A model generated the notes under the pieces. The model was not told where the DNA came from. It ran no database searches and saw only the letters and a program-made list of their open reading frames with translations. A program made the translations under genes and the position numbers. Positions 23,071 through 30,759 of a DNA stretch of 31,540 nt are shown here, in pieces. The first letter of the stretch is position 1. Every line of letters starts with the position of its first letter. The stretch comes from UBA12068 sp964452415 (GTDB lineage Bacteria; Patescibacteriota; Minisyncoccia; Moranbacterales; GWC2-37-73), in NCBI GenBank assembly GCA_964452415.1, contig CAYVME010000009.1:1-31540 (forward strand), given 5' to 3'.

Positions 23071-23459
23071 TGGCAATCTTAGAAAAAGACAAGGTAATCC
23101 ATAAAGAGTTAAGTTATCAAATTGTGGGAACACTGTTTGAAGTCTATAATGAACTGGGCTATGGATACAAAGAAAAATATTATGAAAAGGCATTGATGGT
23201 CGCATTGGCTGAGAAAAAAATAAAGTTCAAAACACAAGTTCCATTTGCGCTAAAATTCAAAGAAAAAATAATTGGAAGAAATTATTTAGATTTTTTAATT
23301 GAAGATAAGATAGTTTTAGAAATAAAAAAAGGTAAGCACTTTTCAAAAAGCAATTTAGATCAAGTAAAGCAATATTTGAAAATAACCAACTTAAAGCTCG
23401 CAATCCTGGCGAACTTCACACTTGACGGAATAAAATATATAAGAGTTCTGAATGCCTGA
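23070..23459 (+). CDS. GxxExxY protein, PDDEXK-like nuclease fold
   Basis: 129 residues. GYKEKYYEKAL gives the GxxExxY motif at about 31-37. The putative catalytic core is LDFLIEDKIVLEIKKG, a D...ExK pattern of PD-(D/E)xK nucleases, followed by DQVKQYLK. The length fits the family. No biochemical role is agreed for this family to my knowledge. The gene sits exactly inside a pair of long inverted repeats, which suggests it acts on or travels with them. No promoter inside the left repeat was seen. Confidence 0.85.
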   Translation: MAILEKDKVIHKELSYQIVGTLFEVYNELGYGYKEKYYEKALMVALAEKKIKFKTQVPFALKFKEKIIGRNYLDFLIEDKIVLEIKKGKHFSKSNLDQVKQYLKITNLKLAILANFTLDGIKYIRVLNA

Positions 23460-23464
23460 ATTTC

Positions 23465-23501
23465 TATTTGTAGATTTGTAGCAAATTTGTAGATTTGTGG
23501 G
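23465..23501 (-). repeat. right terminal inverted repeat
   Basis: Inverse of the left repeat; starts TATTTGTAGATTTG and ends ATTTGTGGG. The distance to the dnaX start is 24 nt, so it overlaps the dnaX upstream region. Confidence 0.9.
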
Positions 23502-23525
23502 TTAGTAAATATAACAATAAATTTT

Positions 23526-25316
23526 ATGGCAACAGCACTATATCGAAAATATCGACCGCTTACCTTTTCTGATGTCATCGGACAAGGACACATTGTTCAG
23601 ACTCTCTCAAATGCGATTTTGCACAACAGAATCGGTCATGCCTATCTTTTCACTGGTCCTCGCGGAACTGGAAAAACAACCATGGCCAGAATTTTTGCCA
23701 GAGCGGTGAATTGTCAAAATCCCAAGGGGGCAGATCCTTGTCTTGAATGTGATGTCTGCAAAAACATCACGCAAGGAACATCTTTGGATATTTTTGAAAT
23801 TGATGCTGCTTCCAACACGGGCGTGGACAACATCCGCGAACTCAGGGAGAATGTGAAGTTTCCACCATCAATTGCAAAATTCAAAGTATACATCATCGAT
23901 GAAGTGCACATGCTTTCAACTGGAGCTTTCAATGCACTCCTCAAAACACTTGAGGAACCGCCTGCTCATGTCATTTTCATTTTGGCCACCACTGAAATCC
24001 ATAAAGTTCCTGAAACAATCATTTCCCGCTGTCAGCGCTATGATTTCACCAGGCTTTCCTTGGAGCACATCATTGAAAAACTTTCCACCATCGCCAAGAC
24101 TGAAAATGTTTCAATTGAAAAAAGCGCGCTTGAAATGATTGCGATTGCTTCCGAAGGAGGAATGCGAGATGCTGAATCTCTTCTTTCGCAAGTCATGGCA
24201 CTTGAAGACAAAAAAATCACCGCCAAAGAAGTTGAAGAAATCTTGGGCACAACCCAAAGACAATCACTTGAAGCCATGGTCAAATATTTGCTTTCAAAAG
24301 ATGCCAGCAGTGCCATCACTTTGGTCAATGAACTTTCTCGCGACGGCTATGACTTGGATGTGTTCAACAAATCATTTCTAAATTATCTTCGCCAAGTTCT
24401 TCTGGTCACTGTCGATTCAAAACTTTCCAAAATATTTTCATATGAACTCACCAAAGAGCAATCATCTGCTTTGGTCGAGCAAGCAAAAAATCATTCACCC
24501 AAAGAATTGCTCCGAATCATCAGCTGTTTCACTGAAATTCAAGGAAAAATAAAATCTTCGTTCATTCCCCAGCTTCCATTGGAAATGGCCATTGTCAAGA
24601 CGCTGACCAACACGGACCAGGAAACTGACCAACGCGGAAAAGGTGCACAAATTCAAACTCAAATGGCGCCAAAAACACCCCCAATTCAAAGCCCTGCCCC
24701 AGTGCCTCAGAGTTATCCACAGGCCCCTGCTCCCATCCAAAGTCAGCCGATTTCCATGCCTCAAGCCCCCCAGACACCAAAAATAGCCCCTGCTTCCCCT
24801 GCAGTGGTCAAAGGTGATGTTTCGGCCTCTCCATTTGAAAAAGCCCCTCAAGCAGACACACAAACAGAGAAAAAAGCAGTCGAAACAACCGAACCCCAAC
24901 TGATCAAAAATGAGGCCCAAATTGCCGACAGCAACTTCACCCTGAATGATGTGAAGAAGCACTGGGGTCAATTTATCATTGAAATTAAAGGCAAAAATCA
25001 CAGTCTTTCCGCTGTTTTGCAAAGTTGCCAACCAGTCAATGTAACTGCCGGAATCGTCACCATTGCCACCAAATTCACCTTCCATAAAGACAAACTGAAC
25101 GAATATGGCAACAAATTGACATTGGAAGAAGTTTTTGCTAAAATCCTAGGGTTGCGTTTACTGCTCAAAGTGATCACAGCTGAGGAGGCAGGCATCACAA
25201 TCGCTTCCAGCTTGACCCAGCCAAACAACGGCGGAGGTGCCGAGCAAGAAGCATCAGAGACCAGCTCCCTACTGAATGATGCAATGGGAATAATGGGTGG
25301 GAATATCGTGCAATAG
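23526..25316 (+). CDS. dnaX: DNA polymerase III subunit tau (DnaX)
   Basis: 596 residues. The AAA+ clamp-loader domain has Walker A GPRGTGKTT at about 44-52, a zinc module with CLECDVC at about 75, Walker B DEVHML at about 124 and SRCQRYDF as sensor/arginine-finger region at about 165. Domain III runs to about 360. A Pro/Gln-rich linker (about 375-450) leads to a final domain that could bind the polymerase. This is the full-length tau form. No correctly phased A AAA AAG slippery site is seen for making gamma. recR and yaaK, common neighbours, are absent downstream. The right inverted repeat of the nuclease element lies directly upstream. Confidence 0.95.
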   Translation: MATALYRKYRPLTFSDVIGQGHIVQTLSNAILHNRIGHAYLFTGPRGTGKTTMARIFARAVNCQNPKGADPCLECDVCKNITQGTSLDIFEIDAASNTGVDNIRELRENVKFPPSIAKFKVYIIDEVHMLSTGAFNALLKTLEEPPAHVIFILATTEIHKVPETIISRCQRYDFTRLSLEHIIEKLSTIAKTENVSIEKSALEMIAIASEGGMRDAESLLSQVMALEDKKITAKEVEEILGTTQRQSLEAMVKYLLSKDASSAITLVNELSRDGYDLDVFNKSFLNYLRQVLLVTVDSKLSKIFSYELTKEQSSALVEQAKNHSPKELLRIISCFTEIQGKIKSSFIPQLPLEMAIVKTLTNTDQETDQRGKGAQIQTQMAPKTPPIQSPAPVPQSYPQAPAPIQSQPISMPQAPQTPKIAPASPAVVKGDVSASPFEKAPQADTQTEKKAVETTEPQLIKNEAQIADSNFTLNDVKKHWGQFIIEIKGKNHSLSAVLQSCQPVNVTAGIVTIATKFTFHKDKLNEYGNKLTLEEVFAKILGLRLLLKVITAEEAGITIASSLTQPNNGGGAEQEASETSSLLNDAMGIMGGNIVQ

Positions 25317-25320
25317 TATT

Positions 25321-25349
25321 TTGACAACACCGAACCACAGTTATATACT
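25321..25349 (+). promoter_or_regulatory. strong promoter of the HTH gene and probably tRNA-Gln
   Basis: TTGACA (25321-25326), 17-nt spacer, TATACT (25344-25349), only 5 nt after the dnaX stop. Transcription would start about 20 nt before the ATG at 25376. Confidence 0.85.
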
Positions 25350-25375
25350 ATAGATATAACATCTTTGGTTCTTAT

Positions 25376-26050
25376 ATGATTAAAAAAGATAAAGAAAAAT
25401 CAGAAGCAATAGCCTTGAGAAAACAAGGTTTTTCTTATAATGAAATTCTCAAAAAAATTCCTGTTGCAAAATCCACTCTCTCCGTTTGGCTAAAAGATGT
25501 TGGAATTGCAAAAAAGCAGAAACAACAACTCACGGAAAAAAGAAAAGCTGCTCAACAAAAAGCAGCCGCCACCTGTAGAAATAACAGAATGGAAAGTGAG
25601 AAAATTATAATAGAAAAAGCCAGAAAAGAGATTGATGAAATTTCAGCAAAAGAACTTTGGCTCATTGGAACAACCCTGTATTGGGCTGAGGGTTCAAAGC
25701 AGAAAGAAAACAATGTTTCACAAGGCGTATCCTTTGGAAATTCAGATCCAAAAATGATTTTATTATTTAACAAGTGGCTTCGAGAGTGTTGCGACATCAC
25801 AGAGGAAAGATTTTGTTATCGAATTTATATACACAAAACAGCAAACATCTCGAAAGCAAAAATATTTTGGGGTGAGCTTCTCAATGAGAATATAGAAAAA
25901 GTGCATCTCAAAAAACACAACCCAAAAACCATCTGGAAAGATTCGTACAGCAATTACAATGGATTGTTAAGAATAGACATCACAAGAAGCACTGACCTGA
26001 ACAGAAAAATAAAAGGCTGGATAATAGGAATAAATGACAATTTAAAATAA
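25376..26050 (+). CDS. HTH plus LAGLIDADG-like protein
   Basis: 224 residues. The N-terminal helix-turn-helix (about 8-42) reads LRKQGFSYNEILKKI then AKSTLSVWLKD, a resolvase/terminase-type HTH. A basic linker follows. The middle LIGTTLYWAEGSKQ resembles one LAGLIDADG helix ending in an acidic residue, and VSFGNSDPKMI plus FWGELL are further blocks. One motif means a dimer if it is an endonuclease. It may be a DNA-binding protein only. It has a strong promoter and ends 9 nt before tRNA-Gln, so the message and the tRNA may be one transcript. No phage genes are nearby. Confidence 0.65.
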   Translation: MIKKDKEKSEAIALRKQGFSYNEILKKIPVAKSTLSVWLKDVGIAKKQKQQLTEKRKAAQQKAAATCRNNRMESEKIIIEKARKEIDEISAKELWLIGTTLYWAEGSKQKENNVSQGVSFGNSDPKMILLFNKWLRECCDITEERFCYRIYIHKTANISKAKIFWGELLNENIEKVHLKKHNPKTIWKDSYSNYNGLLRIDITRSTDLNRKIKGWIIGINDNLK

Positions 26051-26059
26051 GCATATTAT

Positions 26060-26131
26060 TGGGGCGTAGCCAAGCGGTAAGGCAACGGACTTTGACTCCG
26101 TCATGCGTAGGTTCGAATCCTACCGCCCCAA
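26060..26131 (+). tRNA. tRNA-Gln(TTG)
   Basis: A 72-nt cloverleaf: acceptor TGGGGCG/CGCCCCA with the U1-A72 pair typical of tRNA-Gln, anticodon arm ACGGA/TCCGT with loop CTTTGAC, and T-loop TTCGAAT. The discriminator is A, and no CCA is encoded (it reads A then CAA). It lies 9 nt after the HTH gene and 19 nt before a strong hairpin. A weak separate promoter, CTGAAC-17-GATAAT at 25997-26025, is possible. Confidence 0.95.
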
Positions 26132-26150
26132 CAAAAAAACAAGATACATT

Positions 26151-26190
26151 AGAAAGGTTCATGCATCATCTGCATGAACCTTTCTATTTT
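26151..26190. terminator. long perfect hairpin after tRNA-Gln
   Basis: A 15-bp perfect stem (AGAAAGGTTCATGCA and its inverse) has the 5-nt loop TCATC and is followed by ATTTT. The T-run is short, but the stem is strong. It also lies just downstream of the minus-strand HD gene that stops at 26212. Confidence 0.75.
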
Positions 26191-26211
26191 CCCTCAGAAA
26201 AATAAATCTAC

Positions 26212-26793
26212 CTATTCGATTTTCATTACATCAATTTTCTCAAGCAATTTTTTCAAATCTTCCTGAAGAGGATTTTCAGGAAAACGAGCAACAAGCGCAT
26301 TGATCATTTTCACATAGACAGCAAGAGTTTCCTTGGGAGTTGCAGTGAAGTGCTTGAAAACATCCAGTCCATATCGCTGAAAATCATCCAAAATTTCACT
26401 GACATTACTGAGAACATCGGCTGATTTCAGTAAAGCGGATTCGAAAGAGAAATCTTTCACATGAGAAAGCGCAATGGATTTTCTTTCGGCCCATGGCAAA
26501 CTTCGATCAATTTCAGTCACACTCAAAACCAACTCAGCCACATTTTTTCCGAATCTTTCTTCCAACATCTGAGCAGTCACTTTTTTCTCTTCAATGCTGT
26601 CCTCAATTGTGTCATGCAAAATTCCAGCCACAATCACATCCTCGGGAGCATTGGCCAGAGACAAAATAATGCCCACCGTCAAAGGATGAGCAATATATGG
26701 AATCACCTTTCCTTTGCGAGTTTGCTGTTGATAATGATTGTGGGTCTTGGCTGAAAACTTGATCGCCCTTTGAATCTTTTCAGTATAAATCAT
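26212..26793 (-). CDS. HD protein, (p)ppGpp-hydrolase-like
   Basis: 193 residues. The metal site and acidic pair of RelA/SpoT-type hydrolases are visible: PYIAHPLTVG, then GILHDTIEDSIE (HD...ED), then LLKSADVLSN. SAKTHNHYQQQTRKGK is the usual substrate-contact start. There is no synthetase or TGS domain, so this is a stand-alone small alarmone hydrolase-like (Mesh1-type) protein. Other nucleotide targets are possible. It is followed by the tRNA-Gln hairpin and preceded by a membrane protein on the same strand. Confidence 0.85.
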   Translation of the reverse strand: MIYTEKIQRAIKFSAKTHNHYQQQTRKGKVIPYIAHPLTVGIILSLANAPEDVIVAGILHDTIEDSIEEKKVTAQMLEERFGKNVAELVLSVTEIDRSLPWAERKSIALSHVKDFSFESALLKSADVLSNVSEILDDFQRYGLDVFKHFTATPKETLAVYVKMINALVARFPENPLQEDLKKLLEKIDVMKIE

Positions 26794-26810
26794 AACTTAT
26801 TTTTTTATGA

Positions 26811-27284
26811 TCATTTCTTATTCATGGTTTTGATTATTTTGCGAAGATCTTTTTTGATATCCCTCAATGATTCAGCTTCAGCTCTTATTTCAACCTCAGT
26901 CTTGTCGACAGTTTTTTTCTCACCTCTTATCCCGGAAATGATAATTTCATTTCCAATGAAACTCGAAGTGAAAATTCCAGTCAGAAGCAAGATAAGCAAA
27001 CCAATAACAATTGACAATGGTCCATCCCACCAAATCAATCCTCCAAGACTAACACTGGTATCGAGAACATACCCATTGGAAAAATACTCAACTGCAAAAT
27101 CCATCCAGTGCCAAATTCCCCGCCAAAAAATTATCACACCACTTCCTCCAATAAAAGCATACAGAATTGGCCTACGAGAGAGCCACCCCCTGATTCCATC
27201 CTCAAACTTATCGAAAAAAATTATTATTGATTCAAAGAATCCCACTTCTTTCTTTTTGTTTTTTTCTGTTTTTTTATTTTTCAT
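26811..27284 (-). CDS. membrane protein of unknown function
   Basis: 157 residues. A Lys-rich start of about 14 residues, then two hydrophobic helices (about 42-56, LYAFIGGSGVIIFW, and about 90-108, LSIVIGLLILLLTGIF). They enclose a Trp-rich segment, IWHWMDFAVEY. The charged C-terminal coil (DIKKDLRKIIKTMNKK) follows. No family is recognised. It lies 17 nt upstream of the HD gene in the same direction, so they are probably co-transcribed. Confidence 0.7.
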   Translation of the reverse strand: MKNKKTEKNKKKEVGFFESIIIFFDKFEDGIRGWLSRRPILYAFIGGSGVIIFWRGIWHWMDFAVEYFSNGYVLDTSVSLGGLIWWDGPLSIVIGLLILLLTGIFTSSFIGNEIIISGIRGEKKTVDKTEVEIRAEAESLRDIKKDLRKIIKTMNKK

Positions 27285-27352
27285 TAATCAAAAATTAGAA
27301 CAACTTAGATGCAAACCACATGATGAATTCATTATACCAACATAAGACAATA

Positions 27353-27381
27353 AAAAAAAGTCCCACCAAGGGGACTTTTGA
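27353..27381. terminator. symmetric hairpin with A- and T-run
   Basis: AAAGTCCC/GGGACTTT with a 6-nt loop. It lies 68 nt upstream of the membrane-protein start and 145 nt past the stop of the minus-strand gene that ends at 27526, so it may end that transcript. Confidence 0.65.
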
Positions 27382-27518
27382 AATCTATTATCTAGCGAAG
27401 TGAGCGAAATGATCGTCAGCAGACGAACATTTCCGAGCGAGTGACGATAACAAAAGATTTAAAACCCGAGGCTTGCCTCGTGAGCCCAAAGGGTCCAGTG
27501 CGAGCACTGAGGTTTTAA
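27376..27518. repeat. two imperfect palindromes (copy D)
   Basis: The first (27376-27463) has arms with AAATGATCGTC and GACGAACATTT around AGCA. The second (27459-27518) has TTAAAACC and GGTTTTAA ends. They fill the gap between two minus-strand genes. The AGCGAAGTGAGCGAAA wording resembles copies B and C. Confidence 0.6.
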
Positions 27519-27525
27519 TGCTCTT

Positions 27526-28044
27526 TTATTTTTTTTGAAACATGCGATGGCGTTTTTCGATATATACAACCCTCCAACCCCAGAATCCAAGCCAGACACC
27601 CAAGGCAACTCCCAAACCAAAAATCAAAACAAAAAAGATTGGTTCAACAAAGAGTTGCATCCCAAGAAATGAATGTGTCACTGGAATTGCACCCATTCGA
27701 AAGATACTTTTAAGATAGATCAATTCAATAAAACCCAGAACAAAACTTGCAATCAAAGCCCCAAGCGTCACTGACAAAACCATATACAAAAGTCTCTTGG
27801 CTCTGTATGCAATAATACGATTTCTTCTCGCAAGTGATTCAGATTTTTTTGGTGCTGCTATAGTTCTTGTTTTCTGCTTTCCAGCTTGGATTACTCTTTT
27901 TTTGGAAGTTGCTGTTTTTATTTCCTTTGTAACTCTCTTAGTCAAGGAAACAGTGCGAACTTTTGAAGCCACCTTCTTTTTTGGAGTCGCGTTCTTGGTT
28001 GTTTTTTTGACCACCTTTTTTGATGTTTCTTTTTTTATTTTCAT
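27526..28044 (-). CDS. Lys-rich-tailed two-helix membrane protein
   Basis: 172 residues. The first about 80 residues are almost pure Lys/Thr/Ala/Arg/Ser (KKVVKKTTKNATPKKK, SKKRVIQAGKQKTR), like a histone-H1 tail. Two membrane helices follow (about 88-112, LLYMVLSVTLGALIASFVLG, and about 132-155, PIFFVLIFGLGVALGVWLG), and a short basic end. The positive tail should lie in the cytoplasm and could hold DNA, ribosomes or acidic lipid at the membrane. No family was recognised. The promoter on the minus strand is TTTACT-16-TATAAT. Confidence 0.75.
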   Translation of the reverse strand: MKIKKETSKKVVKKTTKNATPKKKVASKVRTVSLTKRVTKEIKTATSKKRVIQAGKQKTRTIAAPKKSESLARRNRIIAYRAKRLLYMVLSVTLGALIASFVLGFIELIYLKSIFRMGAIPVTHSFLGMQLFVEPIFFVLIFGLGVALGVWLGFWGWRVVYIEKRHRMFQKK

Positions 28045-28072
28045 TTTATTTTTTTGATTTCTTTACCTTTTT

Positions 28073-28100
28073 ATTATACCAAACTTTTCAAAAAAGTAAA
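28073..28100 (-). promoter_or_regulatory. promoter of the Lys-rich membrane protein
   Basis: On the minus strand TTTACT (28095-28100) and TATAAT (28073-28078) have a 16-nt spacer, about 30 nt upstream of the start at 28044. Confidence 0.55.
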
Positions 28101-28177
28101 AGATGAACAATTTCAGGCTTCCGTATCAACATCTTGCACATTGGCACTTTTTTTCGTTTATATGATACACTTATAAT

Positions 28178-29212
28178 ATGCGATATAAATTATATACAAC
28201 TTCTTTTTCGGCTTGGGATGCAATGATTGAAGCCATCGATGGAGCCAAGAAATCCATCTTTTTGGAGATGTACATTTTCCTGGATGACACCACTGAAAGT
28301 CATGACTTCATTGGAAAATTGGCCGAAAAAGCCAAGAGTGGGGTGCATGTGATTGTGGTTGCTGATGCATTTGGAAGCAAGGAAATTCGAAAGGAGACGC
28401 TCGACCTCCTGAAATCAGCGGGGGTTGAAGTTTTGTTTTTCTCACACTGGCTCCGCCATATTCACAGAAAAATTCTGATCATTGACAAGAAAATTGCTTT
28501 TATGGGCGGAGTCAACATTGGCAAAAGATTTTTCAACTGGCATGATCTGCAATTGAAGCTTGGAGGTCGAGTAGCACAAAGACTTCTCAAATCATTTGCT
28601 TACACATATGAAATGGCTGGTGGCAAAGAATCCAAAGTTCTGGCGATGCGCAAAAAGAAATTGTCATACACTTTTAAATTTTGGCTAATCGAACATCTTC
28701 CAGGCAAAAACATCTACACCCTCAAAGATCATTACATCGAAAAAATTTCCAAGGCTCAGCATTCAATTCAGATTGCCACTCCATACTTCACTCCCCCACG
28801 CTGGCTTATTTCAGTTTTGGACAATGCTGTCAGACGAGGCGTAAAGGTTGAAATCATCCTGCCAAGCGAAGCTGATTTGCCATTCATGAATCGGGTCAAC
28901 TATCGCTACATGCAAGATGTGCAAAAAATCGGCGTCACCTTCTTCAAAACAAAAGTCATGATCCATGCCAAACTTCTCTTGATTGACAAGCAGGAAGGAT
29001 TGATTGGATCACAAAACATCGACCTGGCATCATTCAACATCAATTCTGAAGTTGGACTTTTTTTCACAGACAAAAAACTTATCAGAGATCTGGAAAAGGT
29101 TATCACTGCCTGGAAAACTGACTCCTCCCCATTTGAATCTAAGAAATTCAAAATGCATTTTATTGATTATTTTATTCTCGCTCTAACTAAAATTCTTTAC
29201 CCGATACTTTAA
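28178..29212 (+). CDS. cardiolipin synthase-like phospholipase D protein
   Basis: 344 residues with two PLD catalytic motifs: HRKILIIDKKIAFMGGVN at about 93 and HAKLLLIDKQEGLIGSQN at about 262. AWDAMIEAIDGAKKSIFLEM is the usual start of the first domain. The N-terminal membrane helices of standard cardiolipin synthases are missing, so it may be peripheral, or a PLD nuclease. The final YFILALTKILYPIL is hydrophobic. TATAAT ends directly at the ATG, and a second -10-like TATGAT lies at 28161, so the promoter is not clear. Confidence 0.85.
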   Translation: MRYKLYTTSFSAWDAMIEAIDGAKKSIFLEMYIFLDDTTESHDFIGKLAEKAKSGVHVIVVADAFGSKEIRKETLDLLKSAGVEVLFFSHWLRHIHRKILIIDKKIAFMGGVNIGKRFFNWHDLQLKLGGRVAQRLLKSFAYTYEMAGGKESKVLAMRKKKLSYTFKFWLIEHLPGKNIYTLKDHYIEKISKAQHSIQIATPYFTPPRWLISVLDNAVRRGVKVEIILPSEADLPFMNRVNYRYMQDVQKIGVTFFKTKVMIHAKLLLIDKQEGLIGSQNIDLASFNINSEVGLFFTDKKLIRDLEKVITAWKTDSSPFESKKFKMHFIDYFILALTKILYPIL

Positions 29213-29266
29213 ATTCAACTTACAGCTCTCAGCTTCTAGCTTTCAGGTGTGACGATTATGCTGAGT

Positions 29267-29365
29267 GAGATTGTTTTCTTTAGAGGCCATCCACAGCGAC
29301 AGCGAGGACGAGCAAGCAATCATAGTTCTTCGATTGCGAAGCGTGCCGAGAAAGAGAACAAGCTC
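29267..29365. repeat. 99-bp palindromic element (copy B)
   Basis: Outer arms (GAGATTGTTTTCTTT and GAAAGAGAACAAGCTC) are imperfect inverted copies, and the centre carries AGCAATCATAGTTCTTCGATT. The first half matches 15047-15097 (47 of 51), the centre matches 21249-21359. It lies between the PLD and GHKL genes. Confidence 0.8.
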
Positions 29366-29402
29366 GCAAAGCTTAGAAATCATAATTTAAAATAATACTG
29401 AT

Positions 29403-30644
29403 ATGCCGAAAATCCAGATCACATCCAAAGGAATCAGAGCAGCACTAAAAAAATATGCCCCACATCAATCAATTGTGGAATATGTTTGGAATGGCTTTGA
29501 TGCTCAAGCTGATAAAATAGAAATCAATTACAACGCCAATGAACTTGGCAACATCGAGCAAATTTCCATCAGTGACAATGGCTATGGAATTCCACATGAA
29601 AAATTGCAGGAAAAATTTGAACCGCTTTTTGAATCAAAAAAAGCCCTTGAAAACAAGCTCAAAAAGAATCTTTCGGCCATCCATGGAAAAAATGGAATTG
29701 GAAGACTGACTTTCTTCACTTTTGCGCGAAACGCAAGTTGGAAAACTGTCTATCAAAAAGATGACCAGAATTTGACCTATGAAATCTATGCCAACGCAGA
29801 AAACATCAATCTTTATACGGGCGTAAATGCAGTTCCAAAAGCAACCACCGAAAACCCTGGAACCACCGTGACTTTTTCGGGCATTTTTGGACTCACCGCT
29901 CCCCAACTGGAAGAAAAATTTCAAGACTTTTTGCTCAAGGAATTTGCTTGGTTTTTGGCGCTCAATTCAAAAAGACATTTCAAAATCATCGTTAATGACC
30001 TTGAAATTGATTACAAAAATTTCATTGCTGACAGTGAACAATTCGAGCTTATTCATGAAAAAACTGGTACAGTATTTTTTGTTTCATATATTCGTTGGAA
30101 TCAGCGACTCAACAATGAACCATCTCGATATTATTATCTCAACTCAGACCATAAAGAAAGATGGAAAGAACCAACTGCCATCAAAAACAAAGGTGAACAA
30201 TTCTATCACAGTGTTTTTGTCGAAAGCCAATACTTTGATGCTTTCGGTTTTCAAAGCGCCGAAACTGAAAACCAAGTGGCCCTGATTGCCGGAACTCGAA
30301 GCGATTCGCAGTTCAAGTTCCTTAGAAAAAAATTGGCCAACATTCTTCGCATCAAAAGACGACCGTTTTTGAAAGGTTTTGCAATTGAACTCTTGGCTGA
30401 ATATGAAGAAAAAAAGATTCTCCCCAGCGACGCCAGTGAGAATCTCAAAAAAACCTTGAAAACTTTGTACGAAATGCAACCAAAGATTTTCATGTCTCTC
30501 AATTTGGAGCAAAAGAAAATCCTCGTCGGCTTGCTCAACATCCTCATTCAGAGCAGCCAAAAATCCTCCCTGCCAGACTTTCTCTCTGGAGTAATAGAAC
30601 TGACGCAAAATGAGGTTGAGGAGCTTAAACAGCTTTTGCAATAG
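29403..30644 (+). CDS. GHKL (Hsp90/MutL-type) ATPase, possibly C-truncated
   Basis: 413 residues. The ATP site is complete: N-box EYVWNGFDAQA at about 25-35, G1 DNGYGIP at about 58, G2 GKNGIGRLTFF at about 94. A MutL/Hsp90-like second domain follows, then a helical end. No nuclease, kinase or receiver part is present. My recollection is that related defence-type ATPases continue with a long nuclease-bearing C-terminus after an LTxxExxELxxLL-like stretch, which is where this one ends; the stop is inside a short AGCTT-type repeat. This could mean truncation. Function is unknown, with DNA-linked or defence roles as guesses. Confidence 0.75.
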   Translation: MPKIQITSKGIRAALKKYAPHQSIVEYVWNGFDAQADKIEINYNANELGNIEQISISDNGYGIPHEKLQEKFEPLFESKKALENKLKKNLSAIHGKNGIGRLTFFTFARNASWKTVYQKDDQNLTYEIYANAENINLYTGVNAVPKATTENPGTTVTFSGIFGLTAPQLEEKFQDFLLKEFAWFLALNSKRHFKIIVNDLEIDYKNFIADSEQFELIHEKTGTVFFVSYIRWNQRLNNEPSRYYYLNSDHKERWKEPTAIKNKGEQFYHSVFVESQYFDAFGFQSAETENQVALIAGTRSDSQFKFLRKKLANILRIKRRPFLKGFAIELLAEYEEKKILPSDASENLKKTLKTLYEMQPKIFMSLNLEQKKILVGLLNILIQSSQKSSLPDFLSGVIELTQNEVEELKQLLQ

Positions 30645-30705
30645 CTTTCAGCTTCATAAGCTTCATTAGCTTTTTAGGGAAATGTAGAAGTTTTTTAGAA
30701 ATAAA

Positions 30706-30741
30706 AAAAGCTTGCGAAAGTCGTTAGACAATTCGCAAGCC
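30706..30741 (-). terminator. terminator of the orphan gene at 30760
   Basis: On the minus strand GCTTGCGAA/TTCGCAAGC, 13-nt loop, followed by TTTTTTTATTT. It lies 20 nt after the stop. Confidence 0.85.
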
Positions 30742-30759
30742 ATTTGATTTCAACTTTCC

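Larger units (their letters stand above)
23034..23501. mobile_element. 468-bp element: nuclease-like gene inside 37-bp inverted repeats
   Basis: The left repeat (23034-23070) and right repeat (23465-23501) are inverted copies matching at 36 of 37 positions. Each is built of near-copies of CTACAAAT. They enclose one gene tightly: its ATG starts on the last base of the left repeat, and its stop lies 5 nt before the right one. There is no clear target duplication (flanks TTAAGTT and TTAGTAA). No transposase signature is seen; the gene is a GxxExxY-type nuclease-fold protein. Mobility is inferred from the repeats only. Confidence 0.6.

Noticed and set aside
23034..23501. Insertion sequence with a classical transposase
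   Set aside because: The only gene is 129 residues with a GxxExxY/PD-(D/E)xK pattern and no DDE, HUH or serine recombinase motif; no clear target duplication is seen.
24862..24915. Programmed frameshift in dnaX at an AAAAAAG tract
   Set aside because: In frame the tract reads AAA AAA G, not A AAA AAG, so double slippage by one base would need a GAA match. Both other frames stop soon after, which is tempting, but the phase is wrong.
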